The notes: generated by a model from the letters alone, not told the origin. 64,000 nucleotides of DNA from Symbiodinium sp. CCMP2592 (GCA_905221615.1 CAJNDT010000328.1:1-64000); one strand, 5' to 3'. Counted from the stretch's first letter, positions 28,499 through 37,904 are shown. Numbers and translations: made by a program.

Positions 28499-28639
28499 CT
28501 GCAAAGAAGGAGAGAAGCGTGCCCCTAAACCCCTAAACCCCAACCCCCTACTCCCAAGACCCTAGATCCTAAACCCTCGCCCCCTAAACCCTAAACCCCC
28601 TAAACCGCATCTGTCGATGTTTTCATAGCGCTGTTTCGC

Positions 28640-29005
28640 AGTCATTCAGCGCCGAATTGGGCGGAGACATGTCGAACTCCGCGGAGGCCTATTATTGCGC
28701 AACTCGTGGAGACAAACCGGGCATCCATGACAGGGTTTGGTTTGCAACCGGTAGCAGTTGCTCCGCATTTGGTGATATGGCGGTTCGGGACCGCCATATT
28801 CATGGGGAGGGATAAATTCCGCTTCCATATTTGGAAGGCGTCTGCTGAAGCAGTCTGGCCGAAGCCTATGGCCATTTCTTGACCCATCGATTTCCCCAGC
28901 CCCGATTCCAGGCTCAAACAACGGTGCCTGATTTGCAGGCTCAGAAGGTAACATGGTAAGGCTCACCACTTTATCCGGAAGTGGATACGCCTTTTGGTTA
29001 ATCAC
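28640..29005 (-). CDS. coding island with two open frames
   Basis: One minus frame reads YPLPDKVVSLTMLPSEPANQ through CHGCPVCLHELRNNRPPR; another reads AIGFGQTASADAFQIWKRNL through DARFVSTSCAIIGL. They overlap over about 270 nt; a frameshift or a spliced junction may connect them. A third short frame (TAKQRYENIDRC) follows to a GTTTAGG donor near 28605. Confidence 0.4.
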
Positions 29006-29159
29006 CTTAGATATATGCTTGCATTCCTGGAATTGGGTTTTAGACGCGCATGTTTATTTCTCAATGCTGTCAAGATGCGCCCTAAGCCCTAAACTCCCAA
29101 ACCCTAAACCCTAGCCCCCTAACCTCCTCTACCCTAAACCCTAAAGCTCTAAGGCCCTA

Positions 29160-29260
29160 CTGCTGATGGACAAAATCCTGCATCACCCATTATAAGGAAT
29201 ATACCCATAGTTCCCATAGTTTAGAGTCCTTAGGGTCATGCAGGATTTATATCATCAACC
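29160..29260. mobile_element. palindromic MITE, family A copy
   Basis: TGCTGATGGACAAAATCCTGCA pairs imperfectly with TGCAGGATTTATATCATCAACC; the left arm is the GGACAAAATCC variant also seen at 41192. Confidence 0.8.
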
Positions 29261-29330
29261 CTAAACCCTAAACCCCTAAACCCTAAACCCTAAAACCCGA
29301 AACCCTAAACAGTAGAGGACCCCTTAAAGG

Positions 29331-29367
29331 AGTCCTTAGGGTCATGCAGGATTGTGTCCATCAACAG
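29331..29367. mobile_element. family A right half
   Basis: AGTCCTTAGGGTCATGCAGGATTGTGTCCATCAACAGTA with no left arm. A plus-strand hydrophobic frame (VLILAAALLAWVGG) follows at 29370-29425. Confidence 0.7.
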
Positions 29368-29409
29368 TACCACGCACCCCTGTCCTGATCCTGGCAGCAG
29401 CGCTGCTGG

Positions 29410-29660
29410 CCTGGGTTGGCGGGTCTCTTAAAAGGAACCCAGGAGGGCTCCTTAAAGGAACCCTTAAGGGTTCGTTGAGGGCTCCTTAAAGGAACCCTTC
29501 AGGGTTCCTTAAAGGAATTAGGGTTTAGGATTTAGGCTTTAAGGTTAAGAGTTTAGGGGTTCGTTAAGGGCTCGAACCCTTAAGGGTTCCTTGAAGGTCT
29601 TAGGGTTTAGGGTTTAGGATTCAGGGTTAAGAGTCTAGGGGGTCGTTAAGGGTTGCTGGA
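29410..29660. repeat. AAAGGAACCCTTAAGGGTTCC modules
   Basis: At least six short palindromic AAGGAACCC/GGGTTCCTT modules alternate with TTTAGGG units. Confidence 0.75.
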
Positions 29661-29986
29661 AGGAAAACTATACAGGTTAATATAGGGGCCTCAGTACGTA
29701 GACTAGGGCTCCTGTATAGGACCCTTGTAGTACCCTTGTCAGGGTTTGGGGTTTAAAGTGGGTGTAGAGGCTAGGGACGTTTAGCTTTGTAAGCGTTCAA
29801 AAAGGGTGCATTGAAGTTCTTTATCGGGCGTCACAAGGTTTTCCGTTCAAAGGTCTTCACAACGGTTGACATGGGGTGTTCATGGGTCGAGGGTTCAGGG
29901 TTTCGAGCTTGGGAGGGTGTAGGGCTTCATGGTCTAAGGCTTTGGAGTTAAATGGTCTTAAGCAGTTTACTGGTTCGGTGTTGTTA

Positions 29987-30076
29987 CATGGGTGGTTGTC
30001 AAAATTAGGATCCCTTTGTGGGTACCCAAGAGAATAGGTGCCGTCTTATAATAAGGACCCAAAGACAAACCCCAAT
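29987..30076. mobile_element. family E element, right end lost
   Basis: CATGGGTGGTTGTCAAAATTAGGATCCC through GACAAACCCCAATTTTGA; the terminal CAACCACCC is missing. Confidence 0.65.
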
Positions 30077-30121
30077 TTTGAGAAGCTGGTTCTGGCTTTA
30101 GCATCAACCACCGCCCCGAAC

Positions 30122-30304
30122 CCGATAAGATCGTAGCGGCATGAACCTGTAGTATCCTGTAGTCATGGAGCACTTCGGCAACGCAACACCGTATGTTCCT
30201 CGATATCCGGGTTCAAACCTTAAGGGTTCGAAGCTGACGAAAACCAGATCAGCAAACTGTTGGGGTGTGGGCTCGGGGCCGCTGAAGCTTGCCAATAACG
30301 GTGC
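30122..30304 (-). CDS. 61-codon exon
   Basis: ATTCAG|GCACCG to TATCGG|GTTCGG is open at phase 0 to 0: PLLASFSGPEPTPQQFADLV, FEPLRFEPGYRGTYGVALP, GYYRFMPLRSYR. Splice borders and composition agree; family unknown. A second frame is open for about 30 codons only. Confidence 0.55.
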
Positions 30305-30316
30305 CTGAATACACCA

Positions 30317-30413
30317 GGTTCCCGAGTAGGCCCCCGTTATAACAAGGGTACCCTTTCTCCCCCTACTATTCCGTTTCAATAAGGGCACAAAAGGCTTCTA
30401 CCCGGGAACCTGG
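30317..30413. mobile_element. palindrome, family Y
   Basis: CCAGGTTCCCGAGTAGGCCC pairs with GGCTTCTACCCGGGAACCTGG; interior CAAGGGTACCC...AAGGGCAC. Confidence 0.7.
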
Positions 30414-30477
30414 CGAAAGAGGGCTCGGGCATCGACGGGAGTCTGATTGCGTGGGACCGGACTGTGAAGGCATGGGT

Positions 30478-30570
30478 TTAGGGGTTTAGGGGTTAAGGGG
30501 TTTAGGGTTTAGGGGTTTAGGGGTTTAAGGTTTAGGGCTTACGGTTCAGGGTTCAGGGTTTAGGGTTTAC
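30478..30570 (+). repeat. TTTAGGG telomere-like tract
   Basis: GGGGTTTAGGGGTTAAGGGG series following a possible small plus-strand exon (30420-30469, GIDGSLIAWDRTVK). Confidence 0.65.
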
Positions 30571-30613
30571 AGTTCTTCAAAACTCTGTCTTCGCCCCTGA
30601 CACCCGGCATGTT

Positions 30614-30687
30614 TTAAGCCAAGAAGCATTCCTCCCAGGTGTCATAAATCTGCCAGCCGTCGATCAGATTGTCGTTGCCAGATTTTC
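30614..30687 (-). CDS. C-terminal exon, 24 residues
   Basis: The acceptor TTTCTGTGCCTTGCAG is near consensus. The frame reads KSGNDNLIDGWQIYDTWEEC and ends at TAA 30614-30616. Confidence 0.55.
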
Positions 30688-30990
30688 CTGCAAGGCACAG
30701 AAAGCCACAAACAGCGTCGCCCAAGAGTTTAGGGCCTTAGGGTCTTATTGTTGAGGGTTTGCGGTTCAAGGTTCAAGGTTTACGGTTCAAGGATTGAACA
30801 AGGATAGCCCACTACGAGAGGGGCCTTGATATTTTTTGAACAGGGTTTTGTGGCCCAATATGATACTCTAGCTATTTTGGCCCCTATGCTGCTAGTCAGG
30901 TTCCCAACACTACAACCCAGCAAGCTCAAGCCCCAGGCAAAGCAACCCGGGGCCACCCACCCACACAGCCTGCCCTACACCTACACCATA

Positions 30991-31092
30991 CGGTTGATGA
31001 TAGAAATCCTGCATTCCCCATAATAAGGACTATACCATAATTCCCATAGTTTAGGGTCCTTAAGGTAGCACAGGATTTCTTAAACTCAACAG
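30991..31092. mobile_element. palindromic MITE, family A copy
   Basis: CGGTTGATGATAGAAATCCTGCA pairs with the eroded right arm CACAGGATTTCTTAAACTCAACAG; TA flanks. Confidence 0.85.
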
Positions 31093-31173
31093 TATCAATC
31101 CCCCCCTGCGTGTGAGGAAACCCCGATACAACGCACGAACCTCATCCCAAGCTGGGTCAAGGGCTTAAGAATT

Positions 31174-31218
31174 CCCAGAGACTCCAACATCCCCTAATTA
31201 AGGAATATACCTTGAATG
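31174..31218. mobile_element. family B left half
   Basis: CCCAGAGACTCCAACATCCCCTAATTAAGGAATATACCTTGAAT without the right arm. Confidence 0.7.
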
Positions 31219-31480
31219 GGAGTAATTAATTTTGCCGTAGAAGCCTGCATAATCCCTTTAGGTTCCCTGCTATAGCTGCTATAGGTATTGTATAAAATAC
31301 CCCAGGACGCTATTGCTTCTTGAGGCGCCAACATTAAAGGCAGTTTAAAAACAGGTAACTCCGTAAACAGCGTAAACCCCAAACTCCGAGACAACATAAA
31401 ACCCTTGAACAAAAAGCGAGAAGCAGACACGGTTTAGAGTTCAGGATTTAGGGTTCAGGGTAAAAAAAATACAGCATTAG

Positions 31481-31579
31481 GCCCTAGAACCCCGGGAGCC
31501 GGGTCCTGTTTCTGTCGCACCCCAGCTGCAACCCATGGATTCGGAGCAGGCCGTGTCATTGAATTCGCCCAGGACCTGA
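31481..31579 (+). CDS. C-terminal exon, 32 residues
   Basis: CAGCATTAG|GCCCTA opens a phase-0 frame (EPREPGPVSVAPQLQPMDSE, QAVSLNSPRT) to TGA at 31577-31579. The opposite strand is also open for 76 codons. Confidence 0.4.
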   Translation, partial: ALEPREPGPVSVAPQLQPMDSEQAVSLNSPRT

Positions 31580-31777
31580 ACTCCATGTAGCATGGGGGCC
31601 TAAGTTTAATAGGATTTGGGGCGCCGTGTCTATGGTTACTAGCAACAAGGAAGCATAAGGAACAATATTGAGTTAATGCTAACAAAGTTCAGGCCCGTAC
31701 ATTATTTTGTTGGGGGTAAAACCCCTACCTCACGGAATCTTAGTACTCAACAGCCAGGCCCCTGTATCAATCGCAGC

Positions 31778-31904
31778 ATGGACTGCGATGCATTATCTCC
31801 TTTTGAACTTAGGACCTTATGGAGATACATAGGTTGCGGTTGATGTGCAGGGATTTGAAAAATTTGAGGGGTTCGAAGTTAAGAAACCCAGGGACCCCTC
31901 AAAG
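31778..31904 (+). CDS. possible first exon and following exon
   Basis: ATG at 31778 opens MDCDALSPFELRTLWRYI to a donor ATAG|GTTGCG at 31833. A second open stretch, 31851-31904 (GTGCAG|GGATTT to TCAAAG|GTTGGC), encodes GFEKFEGFEVKKPRDPSK. They are only 18 nt apart, so they are probably alternatives or belong to different transcripts. Confidence 0.4.
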
Positions 31905-32010
31905 GTTGGCATTTCAAAACCCTGTAAATCCTGTTTAGGGTTTAGGGCTTAGGGTTTAGGGCTTAGGGTTTCGGGGTTTAGGGTTTCAAATCCTGTTAGA
32001 ACCTTGTAAA

Positions 32011-32109
32011 GGCAACTCCAGAAAGTTGGAATATGGATTAATGGTAGGATCCCCTATAATTTACCATAACGGGGTTACGATAATCATATTCCAACTTTCT
32101 GGCTTTTAC
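32011..32109. mobile_element. palindromic MITE, family I copy
   Basis: GGCAACTCCAGAAAGTTGGAATATGG pairs with CATATTCCAACTTTCTGGCTTTTAC. Confidence 0.85.
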
Positions 32110-32114
32110 TTTAG

Positions 32115-32174
32115 AACCTTGTAACAGCACCTACAAGCGACTTGAAGGTTCGTCAAGAGCTGACGCTCTACTAG
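32115..32174 (+). CDS. 19-codon exon with MITE-derived acceptor
   Basis: CTGGCTTTTACTTTAG|AACC (pyrimidine tract from the right arm of the family I element) to CTACTAG|GTGAGG encodes CNSTYKRLEGSSRADALL. Confidence 0.4.
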   Translation, partial: NLVTAPTSDLKVRQELTLY

Positions 32175-32361
32175 GTGAGGCCTTGTGTGTTTTCTAAGAC
32201 ATCCCAACCCAAACCTGAACTCCTAAACCCTAAACCCCGAAGCCTGAACACCTAAACCCTGAACCCGGACACCTGAAATCTTAAACCCTGAACCCCGAAA
32301 CCTGCAATCCTAAACCCTAAACCCCGAGACCTGAAATCCTAAACTCTAAACCCCCCCACAG

Positions 32362-32410
32362 CCCCCCTGGGCTGCCGAGCGCAAGGGAATGGAGGCTCCT
32401 CGTGGGCGTG
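32362..32410 (+). CDS. possible short exon
   Basis: CCCCCCCACAG|CCCCCC to GGGCGTG|GTTGGA encodes PPWAAERKGMEAPRGR. Confidence 0.35.
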
Positions 32411-32610
32411 GTTGGATACAAGTTCAAGGCTTTCTAGGGTGTACCGAAGGATTTAATACAGGCGCCTTAATGATAAGAATTTGGTTTTCTTTTTCGTGAT
32501 ATTCCTATCAAAATTATACTTGTACTAGTAGTAAGGAAGCCCTACGGGATAATCTTGGCAGTTATTGAGTGAGGGTCAGTAGGTTGACAGGGTTTGGGCT
32601 AGGCGATGTG

Positions 32611-32712
32611 GGAGTTTCCAAAAATAGGGGACCCAAACATAGTACCCTAAATAGTAGGATCCTTATTATAAGGATCCCAAAGTAAGGTACCCCCTAATTT
32701 CGGAAACTCCCA
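32611..32712. mobile_element. palindromic MITE, family G copy
   Basis: GGAGTTTCCAAAAATAGGGGACCC pairs with GGTACCCCCTAATTTCGGAAACTCC. Confidence 0.9.
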
Positions 32713-32727
32713 TGTTGTGTTTGGCCT

Positions 32728-33524
32728 TCACAAGAAGAGTACGAAAGCCTGGGCCGGTACAGAAACGAAGCCCTGAAACCAAAGACACCTGAGAAGGGGC
32801 CCCCACCCTGTAATAGTGGTATAATAGGAATATAATAGGGCCCTAATTAATCCTTATAGTCACTATTACAGGGTGGGGGCAGCTTCTAAGCCAAACCCCA
32901 CAACCTAAACACCTAACACCCCAGCCGTCGAACCCGAAGGTCACTACCTCAGTGCCTGGGCTTAGTACGTCGGAGATTGGGCTTCCTGCAAGAGCCTTGG
33001 CCACAAGACTGACAAGACCGTACAAACAGTGAAACTGCTTATTCAAAAAAAGCCCAAATCCCCATAAAACCCTACCTTCGAAAAAAACCATGTGAACTGG
33101 TCTCAGCACTCTAAGGACTTACACCTGGTTGCCTCCGCACCAGCTCAAACCGACGACAGCTCTTTCTTCCTTCACGTTTAGGGTTTGGAGCACTTTCTTT
33201 CTCGCTGGATGACCCTAAAACACAGTGAAACCCTCAACCCCACCCCAAGCGCCAAACCCCAAACAATTGAACCCTAGGACGCCTGACACCATCATTTCTT
33301 CATGTCTAAACCCTTCTTGGGCCCTGAACTAAAGCCCTAAAGAGCCTTCTACCGTTCTAGAACGATAGCCTGCTCTACTTGTTGAGGCCCCAATTCCGAC
33401 GCCGCTCCCTTGTGGAGCTTTTCTGGCAGCTGCGGTTTTACCCTTCGGCATACCTGCGCCGTAAAACTAAAAAAGCCAGTATGGAGCCCTTCTCGAACCC
33501 GTTTAGTGCCCTCAAATAAAGGCC
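32728..33524 (-). CDS. four-exon terminal gene model
   Basis: Exons 33454-33524 (CGTGAG|GGCCTT to GCGCAG|GTATGC), 33125-33169 (CGTGAAG|GAAGAA to AACCAG|GTGTAAGT), 32948-33034 (TGAATAAGCAG|TTTCAC to ACTGAG|GTAGTG) and 32728-32772 (TTTGGTTTCAG|GGCTTC to TGA). The three joins are all phase 0. Peptide pieces: GTKRVREGLHTGFFSFTAQ, ERAVVGLSWCGGNQ, FHCLYGLVSLVAKALAGSPI, GFVSVPAQAFVLFL. The last two exons are hydrophobic and may form membrane segments. The 90-nt intron 33035-33124 lacks telomere repeats; the last intron carries a family F MITE. Frame 33347-33450 is also open through the first donor. Family unknown. Confidence 0.6.
32792..32888. mobile_element. palindromic MITE, family F copy
   Basis: AGAAGGGGCCCCCACCCTGTAATAGTGG pairs with CACTATTACAGGGTGGGGGCAGCTTCT. 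Located in the last intron of the 32728-33524 model. Confidence 0.9.
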
Positions 33525-33602
33525 CTCACGATACCCTCGGAATTCATTTCCCTGATAAAACGCCAAAACCCTCAACCCTCATCTCTACAACCCTTAAAAC
33601 TA

Positions 33603-33703
33603 CTGTTGATGATATACATCCTGCATTACCCATACTAAGGAGCATACCATAATTCCCATAGTTTGGGGTCACTAAGATCATGCAGGAATTATATCATCAG
33701 CCG
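33603..33703. mobile_element. palindromic MITE, family A copy
   Basis: CTGTTGATGATATACATCCTGCA pairs with TGCAGGAATTATATCATCAGCCG. The right end abuts the exon at 33705. Confidence 0.85.
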
Positions 33704-33704
33704 A

Positions 33705-33783
33705 TTGCGCCTCGATCATCTCCATCTCGTCCGTGTCGTTGCTCAGGTTCCCGTGGAAGGCCGTCCGGGTGGAATATTGGGCC
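33705..33783 (-). CDS. exon ending at a MITE boundary
   Basis: CAAAG|CAGGCC opens QAQYSTRTAFHGNLSNDTDE then MEMIEA. The frame meets the family A end; TCG|GCTGAT at the junction could act as a GC donor supplied by the element. Confidence 0.4.
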
Positions 33784-34026
33784 TGCTTTGGGTCCAGAAA
33801 CCCTAAACGCGAATCCTTGGGTTTAGGGTTTAGGGTTTCGAACCCCTGGGATGACATGTAGGGTTCTCCTTGCTGGTTTCCTGCTTTTTCGAGTTCTCCA
33901 CTCGTTCGACACACAGCTTGCGAGGGTTTTAGAATCTGGGCTTTGGGTTTAGAGCCTGTTCCCAGTATACTATACTACCAATAAGGAACCCCCCAAGATG
34001 TATTAAGATCCATGTTTTCTACAAAC

Positions 34027-34116
34027 CCTTGAAAGATATTTTGAGGACTGTGGCAGGTGCCCCTGTGTCCCCTACTCTTTGCCGCTGGCAGCACAGAGTC
34101 ATCAGGTGGGATGATG
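34027..34116 (-). CDS. 30-codon exon
   Basis: Acceptor CTTCATCCTGCTTCGGCTCCAAG and donor TCAAGG|GTTTGT bound an open stretch. Two frames are possible (VGDTGAPATVLKISF or SIIPPDDSVLPAAKSRGH). Confidence 0.4.
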
Positions 34117-34190
34117 CTTGGAGCCGAAGCAGGATGAAGCCATGCAGTTTCGGGTTTAGGGCTTCGACAAGGGCTCATAGGGTTTAGGGT

Positions 34191-34649
34191 TTAGGGAATT
34201 TCTGCATCGACGCACCGTCTTGGGTAGGTCACCAGGAACTGCAGCTGGGGAAGTTTCCCGCTACGAGACCAGACTGATGTGAAGCAGGTCCAACAAGAGC
34301 CGTACTCATCGATCTGATCGAGCATCTTCTGGCCTGGTGGCACATACACTAAGCTTTCCACCCCAGGAACCAGCAGCGCAGTACTCCGACTGTCCTGGTA
34401 CATGCAGGGCACAATTGATGCCCGGGCGGCGAGCCAATGCTAGCCGGTATGCACCCCGTGTGCGGACTCTTTCTCTGTGAATTCGCACATTCTGCCGCTT
34501 CTCCCAAACCGCTGGCCACGGCGGCCTGGAGAATCAGCTGACAGGCTGCATTGAGCATGTTGTCGGTTCGGTGGCTGTGGAATTCCTCTTCCTTTATGGC
34601 CTGCAGGGAGCGCATCACGTGATTCGCAACTGTGTCAACGTATACCTGG
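34191..34649 (-). pseudogene. frameshifted coding remnant, possible retroelement-like protein
   Basis: Read from TTGGGTCCAG|GTATAC on the minus strand, one frame gives YVDTVANHVMRSLQAIKEEE and LNAACQLILQAAVASGLGEA. The protein-like signal then moves to a second frame (NVRIHRERVRTRGAYRLALA, INCALHVPGQSEYCA) and to a third (LLVPGVESLVYVPPGQ, DQIDEYGSCWTCFTSVW) ending TAA near 34191. Candidate introns between the segments would be under 30 nt, so two indels are more likely than splicing. Decayed gene or assembly error; identity not established. Confidence 0.5.
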
Positions 34650-34870
34650 ACCCAAAGGAACCTACCTTTTTTAGGGTTCTCTAAGATGATTTCTTTATAT
34701 AAGTCATTAAAAAGGTAGTTTATTTGGGGTTAAGGTGGTTCTAAGAGTTTCAAGCTTCAGGATGTATGGCTTCAGACTTTCGTGCTCGGGGTGTAGGTTC
34801 TGTGTTTGGAGATCGAGACCCTAAAACCCTAAACCCTAATAAGGTTTGGGGCTCAGGGTTGTCGCGCCGT

Positions 34871-34998
34871 GGTCCCAAGAAAGCACATAAGCAAAAATTA
34901 GGATAGTGATATCCGATATAAATCCCCTTAAAATGAAGCCCAAAAAGGGTAGGGATATTCCCATAAAATGCTTATGCTTATGTGCTTTTTGGGTCCCT
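34871..34998. mobile_element. palindromic MITE, family L copy
   Basis: GTCCCAAGAAAGCACATAAGCAAAAATTAGG pairs with AAATGCTTATGCTTATGTGCTTTTTGGGTCCC; interior has GGGATATCC-type repeats. Confidence 0.85.
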
Positions 34999-35161
34999 AA
35001 GATATGAGTAGTTCTCTGACCTACGGTACCCTTTCAGGGTCCTTTTGCTGGGACGCCGCCCTATCGTGGGGATCGAAATTAAGAGGACCCTAATTTCGAG
35101 AACTACCCAAATACCTTAGGAACCCTGGAAGGCTTTAAGATCCCAACACCTTAGTAGGAGT

Positions 35162-35359
35162 TTAAACTGAGGGGGCATAGTGCCCCTGTTTATAAAGGTC
35201 ATTTGGTCCGAAGTAAGGCTTGAAGGCAGGTGCACAGGACCTTAGCCCTAAACCTACAAGACATCCCAATCGCAGGCAACGGGCCTGGATACCCCAAAAG
35301 CACCTAATTGGGAAATGAGCCTTGAGTTGTGGTGGGATCCTGGGTATGACTTGAAGTCT
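35162..35359 (-). CDS. coding island, C-terminal
   Basis: GGGTAG|ACTTCA opens LQVIPRIPPQLKAHFPIRCF to a donor TGTCTT|GTAGGT at about 35252-35253; the same frame stays open through to TAA at 35162 (FKPYFGPNDLYKQGHYAP). Either one exon or an exon plus a retained short intron. Confidence 0.4.
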   Translation of the reverse strand, partial: RLQVIPRIPPQLKAHFPIRCFWGIQARCLRLGCLVGLGLRSCAPAFKPYFGPNDLYKQGHYAPSV

Positions 35360-35426
35360 ACCCATTAAAAAGGCGCTCCTGTAAACTTCACTTTCTAGAA
35401 AACTCGAACCATTCCGTTAAAGAGAT

Positions 35427-35540
35427 ACATGGGTAGTTGTCAAAATTGGGGTCCGTCCCTCTTTGGGTACCCTAAATATTAGGTGCCGTATTAAACTAGG
35501 GACCCCAAAAAGGGTCCCCAATTTTGACAACCACTCATAT
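35427..35540. mobile_element. palindromic MITE, family E copy
   Basis: CATGGGTAGTTGTCAAAATTGGGGTCC pairs with GGTCCCCAATTTTGACAACCACTCAT. A family H element follows directly. Confidence 0.9.
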
Positions 35541-35640
35541 AGGGGCCTGAATCCTCACCTATACTACTTTGGGGGCTCCTTATTACAACGATAGTTTAAT
35601 ATACCCCCAAAAAAAACCCACTCCAATTATTAAGGCAACC
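35541..35640. mobile_element. palindromic MITE, family H copy
   Basis: AGGGGCCTGAATCCTCACC at left; TTAAGGCAACC at right. Its end merges with a second CAACCACCCACATA motif of family E. Confidence 0.65.
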
Positions 35641-35664
35641 ACCCACATAGTCCTGCTATAACTT

Positions 35665-35766
35665 ATAGTAGAAGCCAGAAAGTTGGAATATCACTATCCT
35701 AAACCATTTATGGTAAATTATAGGGTATCCTACCCTGAAACCATATTCCAACTTTCTGGAGTTCCC
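35665..35766. mobile_element. palindromic MITE, family I copy
   Basis: AGTAGAAGCCAGAAAGTTGGAATAT pairs with CATATTCCAACTTTCTGGAGTTCCC. Confidence 0.85.
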
Positions 35767-35947
35767 CTTAAACCTTCAACTCTAAAGCCCTAAACCCCTA
35801 AACCCTTATAGAATCCCTATAGATCCCTTTACAGGGACCCTTAAAGGAACCGGAGTTCCCCTTAGATCCTGTCCTTACAGTTTTCCGGGTCGAGGGCCCT
35901 TGGGCGCTGGATTTGGGGGCACTGGGTTCCTGAGTGGCTCGTTTATA

Positions 35948-35992
35948 ATAAGGGTTTAGGGTTTAGGGTTTAGGGTTTAGGGTTTAGGGTTT
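35948..35992 (+). repeat. TTTAGGG run
   Basis: Six near-perfect TTTAGGG units. Confidence 0.8.
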
Positions 35993-36047
35993 ATGATAAG
36001 GGTGCCCTTTTCCGTATTCTTCGATTTTAGTACAGGGAGCTTCGGGT

Positions 36048-36165
36048 TTAGGTGTACGAGCAAGCGTCGACGCCTCGAAAATCGCAGGCTTGAATAACCC
36101 CTGGAAAACTATGTTGGTCCGCATGCATACAAGTTAGCGATGACTTCAAAAAACAAGCCGCAAAT
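36048..36165 (-). CDS. C-terminal exon, 38 residues, Cys/His-rich
   Basis: Acceptor TTTGTGTTTGCTTCATTTGCATAG leads FAACFLKSSLTCMHADQHSF then VIQACDFRGVDACSYT to TAA at 36048-36050. Five Cys and two His are present, but not in a spacing I recognise. Confidence 0.5.
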
Positions 36166-36708
36166 CTATGCAAATGAAGCAAACACAAACCAAATTTAGA
36201 GAATAGGAAACAATATCAGAGAGACAGTACACGAGACGACTACATAAATGCAAAGATACTGCTGAACCCTAAAACCTGAAGCCCTAAACCCTAAACCGTA
36301 AACCCTGTGCCCCAAGCCCTAAACCCTAAACCCTAGGCCCTAAACCCTAAGCCCCCCCCCAGCCCCGCCCGAACTCCGGTGACGGAGAGCGACGCGGAGG
36401 GCTCCAGAACAGGGGTCTGCACAATGGATTTTGGGGCTGAGGGGTTTAGGGTTTAGGGATGCGGGTTTTTTTTGTTAAGAGTGTGTTGGGCCTTTCTCCG
36501 CAGGGATGCGGGTTTAGGGTTTAGGGTTCAGGGTTTAGGGTTCAGGGCTCTTAAGTTTTAGGGCTTTAGGGTTTTACGGTTGAAGGTGAAGGGTGTAGTA
36601 AGGCGTTCGGGGTTTAGGGCTCGAAGTTTTAGTAGGGTTTAGAGATAGTTTGGGGCTTCCGTTTTAAAGTTTAGGGTTTCGCGGGTCTTTGCAAGTGTTG
36701 TTCAACAG

Positions 36709-36808
36709 GGCCTCTACTGTTCTTCTCAGTCTTCCGCACTGGCTGTTCAATGATTGTCTAGGGCCCTCTCCTATTAAGTATCTGGCGGCGGGTGATGTTG
36801 TACCTTAG
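36709..36808 (+). CDS. C-terminal exon ending in MITE arm
   Basis: GTGTTGTTCAACAG|GGCCTC opens STVLLSLPHWLFNDCLGPSP then YLAAGDVVP to TAG at 36806-36808. The stop lies in the left arm of the family K element. Confidence 0.45.
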
Positions 36809-36913
36809 TTGCTGAGTTCATAAGCCCCAAAAAAAATGTACGCATTTAGTTTTATAAGGGGTAATACCATCCCAAAAAGTGTAAAGTGTATCCACTCAGC
36901 TACTAAGGCACAG
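36801..36913. mobile_element. MITE, family K copy between two exons
   Basis: TACCTTAGTTGCTGAGTTCATAAGCC at left and GTGTATCCACTCAGCTACTAAGGCACAG at right. The right end supplies the AG acceptor of the exon at 36914. Confidence 0.75.
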
Positions 36914-37544
36914 GCTTGTGCAATCGGACGAACACTTCTGGGATGAGGAAGGTCTCGGCATGATGGCTATCACTTTTGGTCGATACTTCAGCTTCGGGTT
37001 AAAGGGAACGAGCTCAAGGTTTAGGGTTCAAGATTTAGGGCTTAATTAGGGTTTTAGGGCTTTAGGGTTTAAGGTTTAGGGTTGGGGCTTGGGAGTGCGA
37101 GCTTGGATTTTAGTCCTCATGGTTTGTGGTTTCGAGTTAAGGATTATAGAGGTCCGGGCTCTGTAGGCTTTTCAAGGAAAGCCTCTGAACCCTGAACCGT
37201 AGTTTGTCCTAGAGATCAAAGTGAAGTAGTGGCCCAACCCTAAACCCCAAACCCTAAACCCAAAACCCTAAACCCCAAACCCTAAAACCTAAATCGCTAC
37301 AAACCCGAAACCCGCTAATCCCCAAACTCCCCTAAATTCCTAAATCCCTGGAGCGCTAGACCCCTAAACCCCTAGAGCTGGAACCCCCAACTCCTGAAAC
37401 CCTAAACCGGGGAGCGCTGAACCCCTAAACCCGTGGATAGAGCTGGAGATTGGCAGAGTATACTGCATCGATTTTCTGCCCTTCTCCAGGACACACCTGG
37501 GACTTCTTGGGTCCTGGCTTAGGAGGTCACTCCTACGCCCCTAG
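36914..37544 (+). CDS. two-exon terminal gene model
   Basis: Exon 36914-37018 (GGCACAG|GCTTGT to GCTCAAG|GTTTAG) encodes VQSDEHFWDEEGLGMMAITF then GRYFSFGLKGTSS. With two spare bases it joins 37457-37544 (GATTGGCAG|AGTATA), giving VYCIDFLPFSRTHLGLLGSW and a TAG at 37542-37544. In the second exon an alternative frame stays open to 37668 (FGDHEDEDWCGPYLRGFMTF), which is also protein-like. Function unknown. Confidence 0.5.
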
Positions 37545-37730
37545 GCATCTATTCGGGGATCATGAAGATGAAGATTGGTGCGGTCCGTACTTGAGGGGGT
37601 TCATGACGTTTGTAGGGGCTGTTCTGGGGCTTCTACGTGATCAAGTTGCCAGAACACAACAGGAATAACGGATCCTTAACCCTATGCCTTAGACCCTCGA
37701 CCCGAACATGTATCAAGCAATGAGGCTTGC

Positions 37731-37783
37731 TTAAAGCTCTTTTGCACAGTGGAACTTGTGGCTTAACGCTAGTGCCATGACAT
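37731..37783 (-). CDS. possible C-terminal exon
   Basis: CAATTCTAG|ATGTCA gives VMALALSHKFHCAKEL and TAA at 37731-37733. Confidence 0.35.
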
Positions 37784-37904
37784 CTAGAATTGGGCTTGGG
37801 GCAAGACTATACTGCATTTAGGTGTAAAGAGGCCCATAAGACAGTACTGGTTAAGGGTTTAATTAAGGGCTTCGGAAACCCTAACCCTAAACCCTAGGTC
37901 AGAC

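Noticed and set aside
33394-33519. Plus-strand C-terminal frame RRRSLVELFWQLRFYPS
   Set aside because: The minus strand is open for longer and fits the 32728-33524 gene model in phase.
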